Assembly (NCBI GenBank): GCA_045106555.1
Contig: JBGCET010000026.1
Span: forward strand, 89,692-153,691
DNA: 64,000 nucleotides
Origin: JANQOZ01 sp045106555
GTDB lineage: Bacteria > Pseudomonadota > Gammaproteobacteria > Xanthomonadales > SZUA-38
Direction of reading: 5' to 3'
This document shows positions 59,942 through 64,000 of the stretch, piece by piece. Positions within the stretch are counted from its first letter, which is position 1. Each line of letters starts with the position of its first letter. The notes beneath the pieces are model-generated. The model was not told where the DNA came from. It did not search any database and worked only from the letters and a program-made list of their open reading frames with translations. Both the position numbers and the translations under genes were made by a program.

Positions 59942-60706
59942 TTGAGCGTTTTGCTGCCAATTTGCGCGGCCGCCATTTTGTGGTGGCTTAGCACCATTGT
60001 TGCGCTATATCGTACCGGGCTCCCCGAGCGGACTTATGGCGTTACATTATGGTTGGCCAGCATTGCAGCAATGGGCGGCATGGTGGCATTGGTGTACAGC
60101 GTGGGCACCGCCACCAGCGTGAATGCCTACGTGAGTTTTGCTGCGGCCCTGGCGATCTGGAGTTGGCACGAAATCAGCTACTTCCTGGGTTACGTCAGTG
60201 GGCCTCGACCTCAGCCTTGTCCGCCCGGACTCAGCGGCTGGCAGCGGTTTGTGCACGGCGTTCGCGCCAGCCTTTGGCATGAGCTGGCCATCGTCGCCAC
60301 CGCGGCTCTGATTGCCTGGGTTAGTCTTGGTCAGCCCAACCAAGTCGGTTTGGAGACGTTTTGCCTGCTGTGGCTGATGCGCTGGAGCACCAAGCTCAAT
60401 ATCTTTCTTGGCGTGCGAAACGTGCATGTGGAGTACCTTCCGTCGCGGCTGTCATATCTGGGCAGCTACATGGCGAGGCGCCGCATGAATCCCTTGTTTC
60501 CGTTGTCAATCGCGGCCGGCGTGCTGCTGATTGGTTACTGGGGTAGTCGCGGTCTGGCCGCTGACGCCAGCAATTTTGCAACAAGCAGCGGACTGTTGTT
60601 GGCGACCCTGGCGGCGCTGGCCATGCTGGAACATATATTTTTGATGCTGGAAATACCCGACGGCAAGCTCTGGCAGCTGGCCCGTACCTCACAACAAAAT
60701 CGCTGA
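59942..60706 (+). CDS. puhE: photosynthetic complex assembly protein PuhE
   Basis: A 254-residue polytopic membrane protein (seven to eight helices) of the PuhE/DUF3623 family. It has IWSWHEISYFLGYVSGPRPQPCP, LLWLMRWSTKLNIFLGVRNVHVEYLPSRLSYL in pieces, and RRRMNPLFPLSI. It modulates reaction-centre and antenna assembly. The start is a TTG at 59942, four bases after the acsF stop; the first ATG in frame is too far inside. Confidence 0.92.
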   Translation: MSVLLPICAAAILWWLSTIVALYRTGLPERTYGVTLWLASIAAMGGMVALVYSVGTATSVNAYVSFAAALAIWSWHEISYFLGYVSGPRPQPCPPGLSGWQRFVHGVRASLWHELAIVATAALIAWVSLGQPNQVGLETFCLLWLMRWSTKLNIFLGVRNVHVEYLPSRLSYLGSYMARRRMNPLFPLSIAAGVLLIGYWGSRGLAADASNFATSSGLLLATLAALAMLEHIFLMLEIPDGKLWQLARTSQQNR

Positions 60707-60739
60707 ATCCAATTTCAGCAAAGCGATAACAAAAAGCGT

Positions 60740-61750
60740 ATGAAAACGGTTTTTCCCTTTGCCGCCATTGTGGGACAGGAATCCATGAAGCAGGCACTGC
60801 TGGTGAGCAGCGTAGACCCCTCCATTGGCGGAGTGCTGGTTCTGGGCGATCGCGGCACCGGCAAGTCCACCACCGTGCGGGCTCTGGCAGCGCTACTGCC
60901 CAGCATCGAGATGGTAAAGGGTTGTCCCTACAACAACCCTCCGGGCAAAAAGCTTTGCGCCTGCAACGCCTGCGCCGGAAAAGATCCGAAGGTTGTGCAA
61001 ACCCCCATTCCGGTGGTGGACCTGCCGTTAGGCGCTACCGAAGATCGGGTGGTGGGTGCGTTGGACCTTGAGGCGGCGCTGGTACGCGGCGAAAAGTCGT
61101 TTGAGCCTGGCTTGCTAGCCGCGGCCAATCGCGGATTTTTGTATATCGATGAGGTCAACCTGTTAGAAGATCACCTGGTAGATCTGCTGCTGGACGTTGC
61201 TGCATCGGGTGAAAATGCGGTGGAGCGAGAAGGTTTGAGCGTGCGCCATCCTGCTCGCTTTGTGCTGATCGGCAGCGGAAATCCCGAGGAAGGTGAGCTT
61301 CGGCCCCAGCTATTAGATCGGTTCGGGCTTGCGGTGGATATCAGCACTCCCACTGAAATATCTGAACGGGTGGAAGTGATCCAACGGCGCGATGCCTTTG
61401 ATCGAGATCCGGCAGCGTTTCGCCGTCGTTGGGCCCGACGCGAAGGGGCAATTCGCAAGAAAATTCTTAGCGGACGCGGGCGCCTGAACGACGTGGATGT
61501 ACCCATGGAGGTGCTGGAAGATGCTGCACGTTTGTGTCTGGCGCTGGAAACCGATGGCCTGCGCGGCGAATTGACGCTGATCCGGGCTGGTCGAGCTCTG
61601 GCGGCTTTCAACGGTGATGCAGAAGTGACTACTGCCCATTTGAAAACCATGGCCGGCCCTGCTTTGGGTCATCGCCTGCGCCGAAATCCGTTGGATGAAT
61701 CTCGAGCACTGGTGCGTGTTGAGCGGGCCGTCGACGAGGTTTTTGGATAG
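60740..61750 (+). CDS. bchI: magnesium chelatase ATPase subunit I
   Basis: A 336-residue AAA+ ATPase of the Mg chelatase motor. It has FPFAAIVGQESMKQALL at the N-terminus, Walker A GDRGTGKSTTVRAL, the YNNPPGKKLCACNACAGK insertion with Cys residues, and Walker B GFLYIDEVNLLEDHLVDLLLD in pieces. GSGNPEEGELRPQLLDRFG carries the sensor and Arg finger. It starts 33 bp after puhE and 5 bp before bchD, so bchIDO extend the puh-acsF run. Confidence 0.96.
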   Translation: MKTVFPFAAIVGQESMKQALLVSSVDPSIGGVLVLGDRGTGKSTTVRALAALLPSIEMVKGCPYNNPPGKKLCACNACAGKDPKVVQTPIPVVDLPLGATEDRVVGALDLEAALVRGEKSFEPGLLAAANRGFLYIDEVNLLEDHLVDLLLDVAASGENAVEREGLSVRHPARFVLIGSGNPEEGELRPQLLDRFGLAVDISTPTEISERVEVIQRRDAFDRDPAAFRRRWARREGAIRKKILSGRGRLNDVDVPMEVLEDAARLCLALETDGLRGELTLIRAGRALAAFNGDAEVTTAHLKTMAGPALGHRLRRNPLDESRALVRVERAVDEVFG

Positions 61751-61755
61751 CGTTA

Positions 61756-63510
61756 ATGTCTCAATCACACGCCAACACTTCAGCCACTAGCCAGCATGAT
61801 GCGGGTCTGGCGTTGGCGTTGCTGGCGGTGTCTCCCAGACTGGGCGGATTGCAAATTTGCGGTTTGCCTGGCCCCGGTCGTGACGCGGTACTTGAGCGGG
61901 CAGGTGATCTGTTGGCTGGTGACACTACTCCGAGACGTTTGCCGCTGGGCGTAGGGCCGGAGCGGTTGCTGGGCGGACTGGACCTGGCGGCATCGCTGGC
62001 ATCGGCCAGGAACGGCACGGGTCCGGTATTGCAACCTGGAATTTTGGCACAGGCCAATCAAGGTTTGTTGATTGTCAGTATGGCTGAACGTCAAAGTACC
62101 CAGGTCCTTAGTGCGTTAACGGCGGCCCTGGACACCGGCGAAGTACGGGTGGAACGTGATGGGTTTGGTGAATCTCACCCGGCCCGGTTCTGCGCCTTAA
62201 TGCTGGACGAGGCAATGGGTGACGATGAACCCATGGATAGCGGTCTGGCGGACCGGCTGGCGTTTCGAACGTTCAGCGATGGCTACGATGAATTGCCGGC
62301 CAGCGATTTTACCGTTGATCAAATCGCCCATGCGGCCCAGCACTTATCCGAACTGACGGATGCAGCGATACAAACCCTGGACCAGGCGGCACTGGCCATG
62401 GGTATTCACTCGCTGCGGCGGGTTCAGTTTGCCGGCCTCGCGGCCTGCGCTCTGGCTGCGCTGCGCGGCAACGCGGCTATTACCGAGCAAGACCTGGGTG
62501 ACGCTGCCCGGTTGGCGTTGTTGCCTTTCGCGCTATATCTACCCAGCACCGACGATCAACCCCAGGAGCCTCCCCCCCAGGAGGAAACGCAATCCCAGGA
62601 TGACAATGAGTCCGGCGACACCCAAACGCCACAGGAACAAGATTCCATTCCTGAGGAAATGCTCATTGCTGCAGCGCAGGCGGTGCTTCCACCGGGTCTG
62701 CTGGCTTCTTTGGTTAGCAACCGATCTCGACAGAAAAAGGGTGGCGCAGGAGGGCGATCAAAAACCCGTAAGCCTGCCACACGAGGCAGGCCCACTGGTA
62801 TTCGGCGCGGCCAGGCGGGTCGCGGAGCTCGCCTGAATCTTCTAGCCACCGTTAAGGCCGCTGCACCCTGGCAACGATTGCGCGGCGCTCAGCCTGGCCG
62901 CCTGGCCGTGCGCACAGACGACTTTCGGGTGTCCCGATTCAAACAAAAATCCCAGCTCACCACCGTATTTGTGGTGGACGCCTCAGGCTCTGCCGCCATG
63001 CAGCGGTTGGGCGAGGTTAAGGGCGCCATTGAGCTATTGCTGGCCGACTGTTATGTGCGTCGCGACCAGGTGGCGCTGTTGACGTTTCGCGGCAATCAGC
63101 CCGAGTTGTTACTTCCGCCTACCCGTTCATTAGCGCGCGCAAAGCGAGCGTTGGCTGATCTTCCTGGCGGTGGCGCCACTCCACTGGCCGGCGCGTTGGA
63201 CGCCGCGCGAGAACTGGCCAGCGGCCTTGCCCGGCGTCATCACCAGCCAGTAATGGTGTTGCTGACCGATGGCCGCGGCAATGTCGGCCGCGAGGGCACC
63301 CCAGGTCATCCGGAAGCGGCTGTGCACACGAAGGACGCCGCCGCCGATTTTTGTCTTGAGGGATTTCAGTCGTTGTTAGTCGACACCGGCCGGCGCCCTC
63401 AGGCACGAGCCCGGGAACTGGCTGAAACCATGGGCGCCCGTTATTTGGCGCTCCCGCAGATGGATGCCCACAGTTTGTCCAGCGCGGTACAACAGGTGTC
63501 GGGCGTATGA
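61756..63510 (+). CDS. bchD: magnesium chelatase subunit D
   Basis: The 584-residue D subunit joins a degenerate AAA+ domain (about 1-250, with a changed Walker A: CGLPGPGRDAV) to an acidic Pro/Gln/Glu-rich linker (about 270-300). A basic segment follows (KTRKPATRGRPTGIRRGQAG), then a C-terminal von Willebrand/integrin I domain. The MIDAS motif is D-A-S-G-S in VFVVDASGSAAM, with a later LLTDGRGN. It links BchI to BchH. The stop overlaps the bchO start by 4 bases. Confidence 0.95.
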   Translation: MSQSHANTSATSQHDAGLALALLAVSPRLGGLQICGLPGPGRDAVLERAGDLLAGDTTPRRLPLGVGPERLLGGLDLAASLASARNGTGPVLQPGILAQANQGLLIVSMAERQSTQVLSALTAALDTGEVRVERDGFGESHPARFCALMLDEAMGDDEPMDSGLADRLAFRTFSDGYDELPASDFTVDQIAHAAQHLSELTDAAIQTLDQAALAMGIHSLRRVQFAGLAACALAALRGNAAITEQDLGDAARLALLPFALYLPSTDDQPQEPPPQEETQSQDDNESGDTQTPQEQDSIPEEMLIAAAQAVLPPGLLASLVSNRSRQKKGGAGGRSKTRKPATRGRPTGIRRGQAGRGARLNLLATVKAAAPWQRLRGAQPGRLAVRTDDFRVSRFKQKSQLTTVFVVDASGSAAMQRLGEVKGAIELLLADCYVRRDQVALLTFRGNQPELLLPPTRSLARAKRALADLPGGGATPLAGALDAARELASGLARRHHQPVMVLLTDGRGNVGREGTPGHPEAAVHTKDAAADFCLEGFQSLLVDTGRRPQARARELAETMGARYLALPQMDAHSLSSAVQQVSGV

Positions 63511-64000
63511 CCGTCAGCGCACAGGGCGTGGAGTCATTGGCCCGAGATGTCCAACACAGTGCAACGTCAGGAAGCCAGCTTAGCCCGATGGATGACCGGT
63601 ACCAGAACGTCAGCGCTGGCGGGATTCGCTGGAACTACCGGCGCAGCGATGAGGCCTCAGGCGACAAACCCAAACTTCTGCTGCTGCATGGAACCGGCGC
63701 CGGAATTCATTCCTGGGATGGCCTGTGGCGGGTGTTGGAACATCATTTTCAGCTCTTGGCGCCAGACCTGCCGGGCCACTGCGCAAGTGTTGCGCCGGAC
63801 AACTGGCGGCCTGGCCTGGAACCCATGGCCAGCGCTTTACGGGCGCTGCTCAACACCACCCACTTTTCTCCGGATCTGGTCGTCGGACATTCAGCCGGTG
63901 CCGCGTTAGCTGCACAACTAGCTCTCGACGAAGCCATATCGCCCCGCGCTTTAATCGCAATTAACGGCGCTTTCATGCCCTATGGCGGCCCGGCGGCATC
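63507..64000 (+). CDS. bchO: BchO, putative Mg-chelatase accessory alpha/beta hydrolase (partial)
   Basis: The frame from ATG 63507 is open to the window edge (about 164 residues seen). It encodes an alpha/beta hydrolase start: GGIRWNYRRSD, LLLLHGTGAGIHSWDGLWRVL, APDLPGHCASVAP and the nucleophile elbow VVGHSAGAALAAQL. The last residues are INGAFMPYGGPAA. Its place directly after bchD, overlapping by ATGA, identifies it as BchO. The role of BchO in Mg chelation is not well defined. The C-terminal half lies beyond the window. Confidence 0.85.
   Translation, partial: MTVSAQGVESLARDVQHSATSGSQLSPMDDRYQNVSAGGIRWNYRRSDEASGDKPKLLLLHGTGAGIHSWDGLWRVLEHHFQLLAPDLPGHCASVAPDNWRPGLEPMASALRALLNTTHFSPDLVVGHSAGAALAAQLALDEAISPRALIAINGAFMPYGGPAA

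Noticed and set aside
63547..63909. 120-residue open frame at the right edge
   Set aside because: The frame starting at 63507 gives a clear BchO-like hydrolase with HGTGAG and GHSAGA motifs, so this one is out of frame.

Overview
The window looks like chromosome of an aerobic anoxygenic phototrophic gammaproteobacterium. The gammaproteobacterial signs are the trxA-rho pair divergent from rhlB, the glyQ-glyS-gmhB-plsC string, rsmG-parA-parB and tatABC. Plant-type glutamate-cysteine ligase, an IPTL-CTERM protein and secreted proteins ending in a D-x-F-E tail recall Xanthomonadales/Wenzhouxiangella-like bacteria more than the NOR5/OM60 clade. That placement is inference from gene content only; no rRNA lies in the window.

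Layout: 0-2.6 kb, a MotA/TolQ-like channel, an OmpA/MotB-like partner and a small lipoprotein. 2.6-5.2 kb, a large beta-helix surface protein. 5.4-9.5 kb, gshA, an orphan tandem ABC ATPase and a DUF945 protein. 9.6-11.9 kb, rsmG-parA-parB. 11.9-16.8 kb, a TetR regulator, a 600-bp non-coding stretch with large inverted repeats, then rho, trxA and rhlB. 17-24 kb, secreted repeat proteins (one FG-GAP gene is frameshifted) around two DJ-1/PfpI genes. 24-28.5 kb, plsC, a catalytically degenerate gmhB, glyS and glyQ. 28.6-33 kb, a GspE/PilB ATPase, tatCBA and an IPTL-CTERM protein. 33.3-39.8 kb, hemH, an ABC/FtsX pair, an AttH/CrtC-like lipoprotein and a hydrolase.

From 40 kb to the right edge lies a photosynthesis gene cluster. 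Leftward run tspO, bchP, a PucC-like transporter, bchG, ppsR and aerR/ppaA. Rightward, in one tightly overlapping run of over 17 kb, lie bchF-N-B-H-L-M, lhaA, puhA-B-C, acsF, puhE, bchI-D and bchO (cut by the edge). Together these cover Mg chelation (BchHID), methylation (BchM), aerobic cyclisation (AcsF), dark protochlorophyllide reduction (BchLNB), vinyl hydration (BchF), prenylation (BchG, BchP), and reaction-centre H subunit and assembly (PuhABCE, LhaA). Missing from the window and presumably elsewhere are bchCXYZ, pufBALM and the crt genes. Tandem TGT-N12-AC sites upstream of bchG and between aerR and bchF are good candidates for PpsR operators.

The most unusual non-coding signal is a set of four long hairpins (near 5.3, 12.7, 12.9 and 39.8 kb). 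Their stems differ completely in sequence but pair nearly perfectly, while the loop carries the same core (CTCCC-TKC-GGTCCG). In one, the loop core is split by a second perfect 25-bp hairpin.
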